A stretch of 64,000 nucleotides of DNA from assembly GCA_009760855.2 (NCBI GenBank), contig WPIO01000089.1:733501-797500 (forward strand). Reading direction: 5' to 3'. Source of the stretch: Cristatella mucedo (Eukaryota > Bryozoa > Phylactolaemata > Cristatellidae). The notes beneath the pieces were generated by a model. It made no database searches and was not told the DNA's origin. It saw only the letters and a list, made by a program, of their open reading frames with translations. Position numbers and translations under genes: made by a program. Positions 23,400 through 36,500 of this stretch are shown here, piece by piece (the first letter of the stretch is position 1; every line of letters begins with the position of its first letter).

Positions 23400-25250
23400 T
23401 CGTACGTCCCTACACGATACTTCGACAATCGGCCACTCGCCACGCGACGGCTTCGCAAGGTAAGCATTGCAGTGCGATGTGTCTTTACATCTCTCGATTC
23501 TTGGCGCCGCCTACGTAACCCGGTTGCGAGACGGCTACGAAAGTGGACGAAAGTACGGCGGCAAAGGGAGTCTCAGCAGTGCAGTACAGCGAATCCATGC
23601 GAATTGTCTGGAGTGCGAGTAGCCGCGAGCTCCGGACCGGCCGCGTCTGTGGTTATAGCGACCGAGTGCTTAGCGCTGGCCGGAGCCCTCGCCGGAGCAC
23701 TTGAAGTGCAGGCCGAGCTCGTTGCTGCGGAATTTTAGCGGATTCCTCTCTTGGAATCGGGGTAGCTGCCGCAAGACGCCAATATCTTAAAGCATTCGGT
23801 CGCCATAATACACCGTTCGACGCTGAGCGCAAATAGAAAGCATCAGGTACGCAAGGGCGAGTACTGCCGTGACTTGCTCGTTGTCTACGGCTCGTCGCTT
23901 CTTCTTCGTTTTGTGCTGCTTGCTGCCTCAGCGAACGCGTGCTGCCGTTCCCGTTATTGGTCGCTCTGCATGGCGCGCCGAGACAGCTGGCAGCGCGGCG
24001 ACTGCAAAATGGCGCCTCCATCGGAAACGGCAAACCCTGGCGAAAAATTCCCCGACGAGCCGATTCTCCAAAGCAAAGGCCGAAGGCGAGGAGGCAAATA
24101 AGGGGTCGCCGCGGCGGCGGCGGCACGCTGGGCTACTCGCCCAGCAGCCTAGCGACGGCCGCAGAGGCGGAGCGTAGCCGGGGAGGCGGCTCGGCGTGCC
24201 GCCGGCGTTGCCGTCATACGGGCAAAGTAGAATTAAAGCTTCCAAGAACGGGCGCGAAGCCGGTCGGCCATCCATCCACTCGCGCCGGCCAGAGAAGCGA
24301 AACAACGTCCGCTTACAACCGCCGCCGCCGCACCCCCCCCCTCGAGTCCTGCGCAAGGGCGGCGCTGGCCGCGCGGGCGCAAGCGGCGGGCGGGCGGCCG
24401 CTCGGGGGCGAACGTCGAAGATTGGCGCCAGAAAAATTTTTAGTCGCAGAGGCAGCGGTCCGGTTAGCGTTCGGCGCAAACCGCGCCGACGCGAAGCTGG
24501 GCGAAGGTTCGGTCAATGACCGGAAGCGGAACAGCGAGTTGTGACGTAGTAGAAACGCCATTAGCATGGGCTAGGGTAGCGAAGCGTCTTTGTCTCCGGC
24601 CGGGTAGTTTCAATGCAGAACGCGGCTGTACTGCATACCGAAGCTACAGAACGGGATGACCGATATCCATTGTACATACTGTCAAAATCGCATTACTGAC
24701 GTTAGGATCCGATGCTCGGAATGCACTGCCTTCGACCTTTGCATGCAGGTAATGCAGTTGCTATCGGCTCGCCATCTGGCGGCAGTTCCGCGTTATCGTC
24801 AGCGGACCGGCGGCTCGCCTGCGGCCCCGCGCCCGCTGCGGTACCTCACGGCTTCGCTTGCCTCCGCCGCGGCGCCTGTTTGCGCCGGGTGCCGCGGCGG
24901 CCACGTTCGCCAAGCGACGTGTCGGCGGCGTCCTGCGAGGCGAGAGGCACAGCCGGGCGGCTGGAGGTATCGCATTGCGGTCGGCGGCGGCTGCGCGCGG
25001 CGGCCGGCCGACCGACTGCGAACTTCCTAGCTATTACGGTGACGACGTCCGCAGCGCTTTCGGCGCCGGCCATGGCTCGGGCGGCCGGAGCGTGCGAGGA
25101 CGTGTGAGGAGGAGTTCGGTGTTCGCGGTGCTTCATTTGCATTCTGGATCTCGACCCGAGCGCCGACGCTGGCCAGCGATTCGGATGGCAGCAGGCGAGC
25201 TGCGGCTTGCCGTCACCGGCTTTGTGAAATGATGTAGCCGCCAGTCTGGC
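23400..25250 (+). promoter_or_regulatory. CpG-rich 5' region of TADA2B
   Basis: CG-rich sequence surrounds the ADA2B start codon at 24656, as expected for a housekeeping-gene promoter. A strong donor-like site, CGCAAG|GTAAGC (exon end 23459), and an acceptor-like site, TTTCAATGCAG|A (24618/24619), could frame a non-coding first exon spliced 37 bases before the ATG. The transcription start cannot be placed by eye, and long frames on both strands here are CpG-driven shadows. Confidence 0.55.
24656..24748 (+). CDS. TADA2B: TADA2B exon 1: start and first half of ZZ finger
   Basis: Thirty-one codons from ATG, ending CMQ|GTAATG in phase 0. It carries the CTYC, CSEC and DLC zinc ligands of the ZZ domain. 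Confidence 0.93.
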
Positions 25251-28200
25251 ATTGTTTGCGCACAGCGTTGCTGATTGATTACACGGCCGCACCACCGCCG
25301 CCGCCGCCGCGTCGGGGCGCCGTGCAGTACGCTGCCACAGCTCAGCTCGCCGTGGGAAAGGCGGCCGGGAGGCTGGCAGCTGGCGGCTGCTGGCTCCCTT
25401 CCGCCGGCTCCCTTCTGCCGCCTCCCTTCTGCCGCCGCCGCCGGCTGCTGCAGCGTTAGTGTGCCGAGTTGAGCCGCTGGCTGGCTGGCTGGCTGGCTGA
25501 GGGGGCTGAAAGCAGCACACGTGACCACCTGCTTCGCGAGGCGGTCGCGTTTGCCTCCTTGACGATGGAGGCCTCTGATGCTGCGTTGGTTGAATGGCCC
25601 GGCTCAGCTGGTCTCCGGCAGCGGCGGCGGCGCAGCCGTGCTGTCTACAGTAGCCATGCTGCGCCGCCTCCACCACCACATTGTCCAGCAGTCTGGCGTG
25701 GTGTGCGCCGAACAGCATCGGTGCAGTACACATCGGTGCAGTAGAAACAACAGCCACCGATTTTTGCAGTCCATAATGGTTTGGTGCTCCTCGCGAGCGC
25801 AGAAGTCGCTATACACCCGTGCTCCGACGGCTGCTTCCCATGGCAGCATTGATCGCCATGTTTAGTCGGCCAGTAACCGGCGAAAATGCGGCTCGTAACT
25901 TGGCGTGCCTTGTGCTCGAGACGGTCGCCTTGGCAAGGCAGCACTGCTGCTACGTTTCTGGCTTTAGTTTGGGCCCCCTGTTGACTGTGCCTTGGCAAGG
26001 CAGCACTGCTGCTACGTTTCTGGCTTTAGTTTGGGCCCCCTGTTGACTGTGCATGTGGAGCTGTGAAAGCCTGCTGCACCGGAGGCTCTTCGTATCACGC
26101 TACCCTGCGAAGCCTGCGACCTTCAAGCAAGGCCATGGCAGTTACGACGGTGACTAACTGTGCCCCTTGGCCTGGCAACCAAGAGCTCCTTCCGACTCAC
26201 CCACTCACGGAGCAGCCGAGGCTAGGGTGGGGGGGACGGCAATACATCTGTAGCCAGCACTTCACGATCCAGGTCGTGGGTTCGAGCTCTCCAGCAGGCA
26301 TTTCTGAATGGCCCACCGAAAGCAGGTTCGGAGGGCCATTGTTTCTGCTGCTGTATGAATGAGGCAGCAGAGTCACGGTCACAGTCCGGTGATGCTGTCC
26401 CTACAGTCTATGTGGGTGTTACGAAGGAGAGTTTTGTATAACGCACTCACAGCCTAAGCGGCTTTTGATACCCATTCTGTAGCCAGCAGACTTTATCTCA
26501 CGTAAAAAAAAGAGAAAGTGAGAAGCATAGCAGAGTCAGGAGAGCAGTTGAGGTAGTGAGTAGCATGGCAGTAGCACCTCAGGACCGCTAAAAAGGATGA
26601 GCCATAGTCGGCAGTAGCAGAGTAGTTGTCGTTTCGTAAGAATTGCGGAAGCAAGTTCCACAGTCTAGGACCTGCAGAGCTAAAGCTTCTTTCACCAACG
26701 ATCTTTAAGCAGAGGAATTGAACAGCTAATGTACTGCCCATGCAGGACCTGAGGGCACGAGGAGGCTGAAACTGGTGCAGCAGTTCAGCTAGATATGGAG
26801 GAGCCAAGTCGTGGTAGGCTTTGTGGGTTAGCATAAGAACTTCTATATCCTTTGATCAACTGGCAGCCATCCAAACTCTTTCAGCATAGGAAACATAGTC
26901 AAACCTATGGGATTTGCAAACTAGCCTTGCAGCCATATTCATCGCCAGCTGCACATGCATCGGTGCATACAGAGAGGGGCAAGGAGGAGAAAAGGGAGAG
27001 AGGGATAGGAAGAGCGTTCCCGTCAGCCGAGAGCGCATTGTGTGGTATCCGGATGGCGGCCCTGTCAGCAGGAGAAGGCAGGACCGTCTTGCCTGGTCGC
27101 CGTTTGGTGTGCAGCTGGTACTGACGGAGATGCATCCTGCCATTGTGCCGGTAGACAGCAAAGCTGCCTCTGCCACACTGCAATGGGGGTGTGCAAGCAG
27201 CGAGTGAGCACGCCGTCGATAGCACACGCGTCTTTCTGTGCGTGTGCCGTCAAGGCGGACCCAAACCCCTAAGCTTGCCGTCCTCGAGATAATCTGGGCA
27301 TCTATTGACATGCAATTGTCATCTCACTGTCTGACTGGTCACTGTTTACTACCACTCGTCAACCTCGATACGCATGCCCGTTGCTGTTGCTTTCTGACCA
27401 GCAGACGGCGGCAGGCGAGGTCACGTGGCTGCCGCCATCCTCGGCGCTCGCGTTGCCTGTCTCAACTGCCTCACTGGCAGTAACTTGGCAAAGCCGCTCT
27501 GCCGGAGAGTGTTTCCTCAGCGCAGCTTGAATGGGCTTTCGAGCTCAGCGGCTGCGTGTCCGTTTGAACTCGTGTTGGGTCTTCGGCGAGCGCTCCCTCG
27601 GGGCAGCCCTGAGCGGCTGCAGTGCGTGCTCCCTATGCAGAGCCGCCCAGGAGGTGCAGCTGCTGCATTGCCGAAATGCATGCGCTGCCCTGTGTCGCTG
27701 TGCTTGGTGCGGTTGGTTGCCTGCTCGTGCCGGTGCCGACCGAGCGTCGCCACGTGCTCCTCGTGAACAGCTCAACTGCTTCCGGGCACGTCTAGCCGCC
27801 ATTGTGCTGCTAGTTGAGCGGAGCCTCGATGCAGTTAGCAGTCGCCATCCTCACGTGATCCTCTGTCGTTCGTTCAGCTGCAACAGCTGGTCGGATGCGC
27901 GCTTACACTTGCCGCGTCTGCCGAAGCCGCCAGACGGAGCTGTCTTTCTCTGTTCGCTGCAGTGCTTTCACTATGGAGCTGAAATCGGTCAGCACAGGAA
28001 GACCCACGGCTACGTAATTACTGTAAGCAGCCGCAGCTTTGTTGTTTGAGTGCCTCCTGGTGCTGCTGCTGCTGCCCACTCTCAGCGGACACGTGGTGTG
28101 CGTGGCTTAGGACTCGTTCTCGAATAGGACGGCGGCCCGGCTGCTGCTGCCGCTGCTAGACACGCTTCTACCACTGCTGGTTATTGCAAGTGGCTGCTTT

Positions 28201-31200
28201 GCACCTGCTGATCACATCTGCTGCTGCTGCATCGGCTATAGTGGCCGTGCTTGAGCAAGTTCTGCTGTGGTGGCCTCTGCGTCGAGCCTTCCGTGAATGC
28301 GTTTGGCTGCCCGGGGCAGCCCATTCTCTTTTGGGCTGGCCATTCTTCCTGTCGGCACTAGAGCTGTTTCTCGGAAGCAACTCTAGAGTTCATCCGCAGC
28401 TGCTGTCCCAGTCCGTGGCGCCACGACGAAAAAGTGTGCTTGCTGTGTCTGTCAATAGACAGCAACAATGACCGTGTGCCATTGTGGAAAGACACTGTGT
28501 GACCGACTCCAGCTGGTCCATCTGGCCAGCAACTCCCTCTGAACGGCTGCCAGCTGCTGCTTGGTGGGTGTGGCATGCCCCCAATGGGGGAGGGTCGCAT
28601 GAGTGCACGAGCCGTGTGTGCACACTCTCTGCCAGGTGCGTTTGTGCTTGTGTGTCAGCACCCAACTCATTGGCGAGTGTGTTGGTGGTGACAGGAGTGT
28701 CGATAGGAGAACATGTACAGTGCATGCTTGGTTTGGGGCAGTGGCACGCCAGATCTAGCAGAAGGGCAGCAGTAGCAGCAATGCTGCTGAGTGAGGCAGG
28801 GCTTCGGGGGAGGTGAGCCATCCGAGAGTATAGCCGAGGTCCGGCCAGGCCGACCGGCGTGGCCTGAGTGCAGCCTGAGGGGTGGGCTGGTGCTCAGCGA
28901 GTGGTCAGTGCAGCATGGACTGCCAGGCAGGGTTCGTGCTGTGGTGGGTTGTGTGGGCAGAGCCATGTCTCTCATCCGATGGTGATGGCAGGGATCGTTT
29001 GTTAACTGGCCTCTGGTCCCTTCTCCCCCCCCCCCCCCCCCCCCCGTTGGTCGACAGGGTCGTTCGGTGGTAAGCTCTCGTTTGTTGAAGACACGATTAA
29101 TTGTTCCAGTTGTGCCCGGCAGTTGGTGCCCTTGGTCCGGTGGTTAGTGACAGTTTAGCAGATGACAACTAATTGCATTGGGGTGGGTAGGTGCAAGATG
29201 TGAGGCAGTCTGCCGTCGGGGCAACCGCTTCTTGGCCTGCATACACGGCCTTCTCTCCTAACCCTGCTCCTTGTGGCTCTGAGGAGGAAGCAGAGGCCAG
29301 AGCCACGTCTCTTGTCAGCCCTTTCGGCCTGTGCAGATCGGTGCACATGACCCGTGTACCAGTCTCGGCCAAGTCTAACCTGCCCAAGTCTCTCTAGACT
29401 TGATATCTGAGGTAGGAGCTCCGGATGCAGCAGGCCCCACCCTCTGCCTCCGATGTCCCCCCAACTCTGCTCTTAATATAAAATATATTTCGTCTGTATA
29501 GCGCCCCAAGAGAACTTAATCTCTATTCAGGCGCCATCACATATGTCGAGGGGCTCGAGCCCACGACCTCAGCCAGACCTTGGTCAGGGCGAGAGCACCT
29601 TAACCGCTGGACCAAACCAGCTCTTGCTGTCACTAGCTTAAAGAGGAAGTGTCAAAGTGCGTGGCTGAAAGATGCTTGACTAAAAGATGGCTGTGTTGGT
29701 GCCAACTGCATGTGTGCCGACGGGATGGGATCGAGTGAGCAGGTGTGCTAGGCGGCGGGTGCCTAGGTGGCTACTGCTGCTGCTTAGGTGCACGTGGTTA
29801 GATTGGAGAATTCTTGGCACGCTGCAGTGCAAAGTCAAGACGCTGTCGGTTTTTTTTTACATTATAAGCTATGCCTCGACTGTCCATGTCCCTGCGCTTG
29901 GTCGCTGTGCACTCAGAAAGCTCTGCTCTTCCTCTGATGTTCACCATTCTGTTCCAGCCTTACTGCTTTGAGTGGCCTAATAATAATAATAATAATAAGG
30001 CAACTATATAGTAACCTGAAAGAACTAAATTGCTTTCTGCCAACTGTCCACATGCTGGAAAGGAAGTATGTCAATTGGTTAGCGATAACATGCGCATTGT
30101 CAGCACCCATTAACACTCATACGGCATTGCTCAGGGAACAGCAAACGCTGCGAGGAACAGGTGGGTTTTTAGCTTCTTTTTAAATGTCAAGTCAGGGGCT
30201 GCCTTTGTGACGTCAGTCAGGAGTGATTTCCAGGCTTTTGGAGCACACCAACTGAAGGCATGGTCTCTAAAGGATAGGAGGCGAGTTAAAGGTGCAGCTA
30301 AACGATTTGAGTCAGGAGAGCAGGTGTTAAGATGCAAAGCATGATCAGGAAGTAGCTTAGATTGGTATGCTCGATCGAGAGAATGAAGTGACATAAAAAG
30401 TGACTGACTGAACCTTGATGTCGATACGTTGCATGATGGGGAGCCAGTGCAGGTTGTGCTGAGAAGTGGTGTAATGTGGCCACTTCAGCGTTCACGACAG
30501 ACAAGCCTAGCTGCAGAGTTGTGTACCGACTGAAAGTGTCTTGTTGCACAAGCAGGAAGACCTGCGAGTAGTGAGTTACAGACGTCTAGACAAGATGTCA
30601 CGAATGCATGGACCAACTTGGATGTAGTATCCCTGTCTAAGCAGGCCCAAATTCTTGCAATATTACACAGCTGAAACTAGGCAGACTTTACGGTGGCTTT
30701 CCTGGGGTCAACTAGAGAAATGTCACTTTGGAATAAGATGTAGATTTCGTGTAGATGCCACTTGAGGTATGCTGGCCGAGCCCATTTTGAGGATTAGGCT
30801 TTCGTATTTCTTAGTAGCACTTGTGTTGTGCCCAACACTTCAAACGAAATTAAAATCGCATCTATTTATGACAGCATTTAGTGGGTCCGTGTGATTCATC
30901 CTTTATGTGTTTATGTGTGCTGATACTGTGCATGCTGCCACTAACCAAACTTGCATGCTGATTCTGTGCATGTCACCCCTAACCATGCTATTCCTGTTGT
31001 TTATTGAGCTCGCTACCACTAACCGGCTGATCGTGCTTCCTTTGTAGCAAATTTAGAGTGCCTAGAAAGAGATTGAGTTATCTGAGGGTGCTATATCAAA
31101 ATATTATTATTATCATTATTACCTGGTAAGCTGGTTGTATTGTCATTCAATTTGACATGGTATGCTGCCTTCCTTGGGCGAATGTCAGCAATAAAGGCTG

Positions 31201-33141
31201 TGGGGGAAGTTCAGCATATTGGACGGTAGGGAGGGATAAAAGGCCAGATACAGCCGTATTTCATCTGCATAAAAAAAAATTTTGCTTGGTAGATTATGTC
31301 GACTGGAGGGAGATCATAAATTGGAGAAAAAAAATAGGTTTACCAATCCCAAGCCCTACGGCTCTTCATTCATCAAAGGCTCCTCGGATGACTGTTGGTC
31401 GTTGGCATAAATTCTCTGAAATCCCCCACGATGAAATAAGGTGTAAAGCAGTCCAGTGCCAGTTATGCCCAGGCGCTTATGATAGGCGTTCAAAAATGAC
31501 TGTGGTGAATAGTTTCGAACGCCACCGAGAGATCCTGCGGAAATAGAGAGGAGAAAGAACCTAAGTCTGCATTACTAAGAAGGTCGTTATACACTGTCGC
31601 AACCGTGCTGTGACCGACTCTGTGGGGTGATGAGCTATACTGGACCTACGTGGAACTTACTTTCTAGGAATGGGGTTTTGATATAAGAGTGCGCTGGTCT
31701 GCTACTACTCGTGCCAGTGTCTTTGATAAGGAAGGTAGTTAGGAGACTACTAGGCAGAAGTTGCTAAAGTTGTCCTGGTTTTGCATTGACTCCTTAATGA
31801 ATGGCCTAACAACAGCTTTTTTGAACGATCGGGGACCAGACTAGAGGCATATTCACTATATTGATTATAGAGGGCATGAGGAAATCTGTTCATATCAGAA
31901 AAAGAAAAAAATTGATATGGGGTCTAGAGAACCAGTAGACTGGGAGGTGAACTTCTGAGCACGTGTCACCTTTGCTGGAAGAGCTAGGATGGTTGACGGT
32001 TCAGCAAAGCATAGAGCAAAGTTCTTACGCTGACCCACAAGGCCCGCCACGGCTTGGCTCCTTCATACCTAGCTGAACTGCTGCATCAGTTTCAGCCTGT
32101 TCGCGACCTCAGGTCCTGTGTGGACAATAAATTAGCTGTGCCATTCTTCCGCCTAAAGACAGTTGGCGACATAAGCTTTAGCTCTGCAGGTCCTAGACTG
32201 TGGAACTCGCTTCCACAATTCTTACGCAACGACAACTACTCTCCTACTGCCGACTATGGCTCATCCTTTTCAGTGGTCCTGAGCTGCTACTTCCATGCTA
32301 CTCAGTACCTCAACTGCTCTCCTAGCTCTGCTATGCTTCCCACTTTCTCTTTGTTGCGTGAGACGAAGTCTGTTGGCTACCGAATGCGTACCGAAAGCCG
32401 CTTAGGCTGTGAGTGCGCTATACAAAACTCTCCTGCGTAACACCCACATGGTCTTTATGACTTTGTGGAGTTACTGACAGAGATACATACATAACTTCGA
32501 GATTAGGTCGTAATTGGTTGGCTAAAAGGTAGACATTGATGTAAGGTAAGGAACTTCGGGTTCTGTGTTCAGTGAGGATGTTCTCCTAGGGGATAGACTC
32601 TATAATATTATCTATCTATCTTGCTGACAACGAAGTTAGGCAAGCGATCTGCTACATCGCCTCAAGGATGGCTAGGTAAGGTGCTGACCTGGTGGTGGTT
32701 AAAGAGGTGGTTGATGACCGACATTAGCATTCTTGGATTGTATCTGAGACTCAACAATGTCGCATGTGTGTGTCTGCATGTGTATGTGCAGCTTGTGTGC
32801 ATGTGCGTCTGTGCAGCCTGTGTATATGTACATGCAATGCATGTATGCTGTTATTGTGTGTATGTGTATGTCCTTATGTTGGTGTATGTCTATGCGAACA
32901 CCCGTGTGCCCTAACGTGTGGGCGTGTGTTTGTGCGAGTACAAGTGTAAAGATGTAAGGCATCATGTTTGACTCCGGGCTTGTTGTTTCAGCTGATTTAT
33001 CTCCAACATATCCTTGAGTAAAACAGCTAATCTGGCTTATTTGAGAGCCGCCGACGGCTCTGTTGATCAACTTATATGTACCCTGTATGTAGATTTCTTT
33101 GTATATCTTCGAGCTGAATTAACATACACAAATATGTGTGT

Positions 33142-33183
<42 letters not shown>

Positions 33184-33510
33184 TGTAATGTTGAATTGCA
33201 TATATACATTAGTCGGCCGTGCCTCGCCAGTGTCGAAGGTGCTACCCTCACCTCCCGGTTTAGGAACAGGGACCACATGGCTTCCGAATGGTGTCGGAGA
33301 TGCTCTGCCGTTCGCACCGTTCGTGGAATGCTGGGCTATGCCAGGCAACCTTCATTGTTTGGCCACCAGCTGCCAAGAGCCCCAACCACGAAGGACCATC
33401 ACCACCACCGACTGGCTCTCTCCTTGTCTCTGTCTCTCCTTGTCTCTATCTCTCTGCCTCTCTCGGTCTCTCAGTCTGTCTGTCTGTCTGTCTCTCCCTC
33501 CCTCTCTCTC

Positions 33511-33583
<73 letters not shown>

Positions 33584-36500
33584 TCCGAATAGCGTCCTGC
33601 TGCACACCCTGGGGCACTGGGCAGGACGAATCTGTCCAGTCGTGTGTTGGAGCTGCAGGCAGAGGGGGGGGCACCTGTGCATAAGTTGCGACCGCATTTC
33701 GCTGATAGAAGTTCTGCTCGGCATCGATTGCAGGATTACGGCAGCACTCCTTTGTATGCTCTCGAAAAGGACTGGACCGCTCGGAATGAGCAGACTCTGT
33801 TGGATGGCGTCGAGCAGTACGGCTTCGGCAACTGGTGAGCGTGCATGCCCGGCATTGTCGCGCTCTGCGTTCCAGCTCAAGCCACTCTCTCTGCTGTGCA
33901 TCGTCGCGTGACGTTGCAGCCCGACGGCTGTTGCTGCTGCATCCAATTCGGGGGACCTCCAAGCGTGCGCCTCTGCCTGTCTGTCTCCGCCACGGGGGCC
34001 TTTGTTTTGCGGCACCTCTCCTAGCGAGATGAATTGATCGAGCATGCGAGTACGATTTGCTGTAGCGGTTGCACACTCGAGCGCAAAAGTATCGGCGACC
34101 TCTTGTTTACGATGAGTAGTAGGCAAGTTTTGACGGCCACTCATCTTTCTTCGTAGGAGCGATGTGGCCTCTCTACTGCCGGGCAAGTCAGTCGATGGTG
34201 AGCTGCGCAGCTACTCCGAGGCCGTCGTGCTTATTTTTTCCGTTTCTCTGTCTGTCTGCCTGTCTGTGTCTATCTGCACGGTTCTTCTATTGCATGTGCT
34301 GTAATTGGTTAACGTTTTGTGTCTTTGTTTTACTTTGCGGAAGAATGTTGACTCTTTTGGAGTTTTTCAGCAAGAAAGCATTAGTAAGAAAAGTGTAATC
34401 CATTAATCTAGAAGCCATGGTGGCGGTTGCCCACGTTGGTTTCTTTCTTATCGCCTTTTTATCTTTGGCGCCCGAGTAGTACGATGCCACCGCCACTTCT
34501 TGGCTTTGCCTGCTTATTGAGCTCAGCACTGATTTGGCTGCGCATGCAAGGTTCTCTTGCATTCCGTGCATCTTTCTTCATTTTTTTTGGCACGCCTCTC
34601 CCGTTCTATCTCCTCGCAGACGTTCGAGAGCACTACCTGCGCTACTACGTGGACGGCAGCATCGGGCGGGTGTGCGCATCGGCGCTGCGCAAGAGCTCCT
34701 ACCGTGTGCCGCCCGTGGTCGACCACACGGGCTCGGCTGCAGCGGCAGCTGCCGCTGCCGGAAGTGGCAGCGGAGGCGGCGGCGGTCCTCTCAGCCCGAG
34801 CCTGTCGGCGCCGCTGCCTCCGGTGGACGTGTCGCGCTTCGAGGCGCTCGAGCTCGGCTACATGCCGCTGCGCGACGACTTCGAGCGCGAGCACGACAAC
34901 GAGGCCGAGCAGCTGGTCAGCGCGCTGACGTCGCACGCGGCCGACGAGGACTCGCTGGACGCTGCGTACAAGCGCATGCAGGTGGAGACGTATCGGCTGC
35001 GGCTGCGAGAGCGCGCGAGACGCAAGCGCGTCGCGCGCGACTTCAACGTGATCGGCCAGTACGTGGCGTCGAACAAGAAAGGCCATCCCGGTGCGAAGAA
35101 GAAGACGATACGCGAGAGGAAGTTAGTAGCCTACCGCCCGCCCGCCTGCCCACCACCCCGGCCGCCACAGTGCGCCTCCAGGCGGCGCTCCCCCTACCAG
35201 TGGGTATGCCCACGCGAGGCCCGGGCTATACTTGCGTCCTCGAGCAAACATGACCGTACCGTCCGCGTGTCAGCACTAGCAGCATAAGCCTAGGCACAAC
35301 TGCCGAGCGCGAGTCCATTTTTCTCTTAGGGAGTTCGAAGAGAAAATGAAGCGCTTCGCACAGTTTATGACACCAACTGAGCATGAGAGGTTCTTCAACA
35401 CTTTGCAGGGTAAAAAAAAGTTGCTTGCTTGTGACTAAGGCTGTTGAATTCAGCAGTCGCCGGCGGAGCATTACTTCTTGTTGTGTTGTGCATGCTCCTC
35501 CTACCCCCTCCCCTCTCTTTACCACAGCAGTGCAGAATTATTGCTAGTTTCTTTTTTCAGATGAGAAACAGCTTAAGGCTCGAATTAAACAGCTCATACG
35601 CTATCGGAAGCATGGACTGGTGAAGCTTGTAGGCAAGTATTACTCCGGTAGAGGGGAGAGGTAGGGAGAGAGAGACACAGACAGACAGAGACGGTGTGAG
35701 AGAGACTGAGAGAGAAGAGACATACATAGAGATGAGAGAGATGGACGGAGAGAGAGAGACAGAAAGAGAGACAGAGACGAGCGGAGAGAGACAGAAAAGA
35801 CAGCCAGGCATAGAGACAGAGAGAGAGAGAGAGAGAGACAGAGACAGACAGAGACAGAAAGAGCATGCCGTGTTTTTCGCCTCGAACGGCAAGTATTCAA
35901 GCTTGTTGTCGTTTCAGACTGTGCCCAGTTCGAGAGGGACTGCATTAGGCGGGAGCGGAACAAGGACGCTCTGCGAAAAAAGATTGTAAGCAGCCGATTG
36001 ATCGCGAAGCAGTGCCTCGGCATCTCTGCCCCCCCCCCCGAGTGGCAGCGCGATTGGCAGAACGCGCCGCCGGCCGTGCATGCAATTCGGTGCCACCGAA
36101 TGCTGAGCTCAGAGCGGAGCGCGAGCTGCCACGGACTCGTGGGCCTCGACCTCGTTGCAGTTTCTGCCGCCGCCTCAGCAGAAGAAGGTTGTCTTGGAAA
36201 GCGGTACCATAGTGCCAGCCGAGTGAGTCACGTCTCGCCTCCGCCGGCCGATTGAAGCCGTCCTCTATGTGGGATTCTGGTTCCTCGTCTTACGTTGTTG
36301 GGGGCCCCCCAAGCGCTAGACAATTGAACAGTGGCTGCTGTCGAGAAAAGGCCACGTTTCTACTCCGGGTTGTGGCTGCCGCCACTCTGCGCCCGTCCTC
36401 TGCCGACGGTGGCCATTTTGGCGCATACTGCAATCGATGTTCAGGCGCCCTCGGTCAGCCTCGGTCTTGTTCTGAATTGTCTTATCCTGTCTTGTCTTGT

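Noticed and set aside
24846-25757. 303-codon minus-strand frame
   Set aside because: It lies in the CpG-rich ADA2B 5' region, is Ala/Arg/Pro-rich, has no domain similarity and is explained by low stop-codon density in CG-rich DNA.
31157-31546. 129-codon plus-strand frame looking like a small gene
   Set aside because: The opposite strand aligns with a reverse transcriptase (DLSVAFETIHHS, FYADEIRLYL), so this is a shadow of the LINE-B relic.
33446-34186. 246-codon minus-strand frame over ADA2B exon 3
   Set aside because: Much of it is translated from the CT/GA microsatellite, and it overlaps a conserved exon on the other strand.
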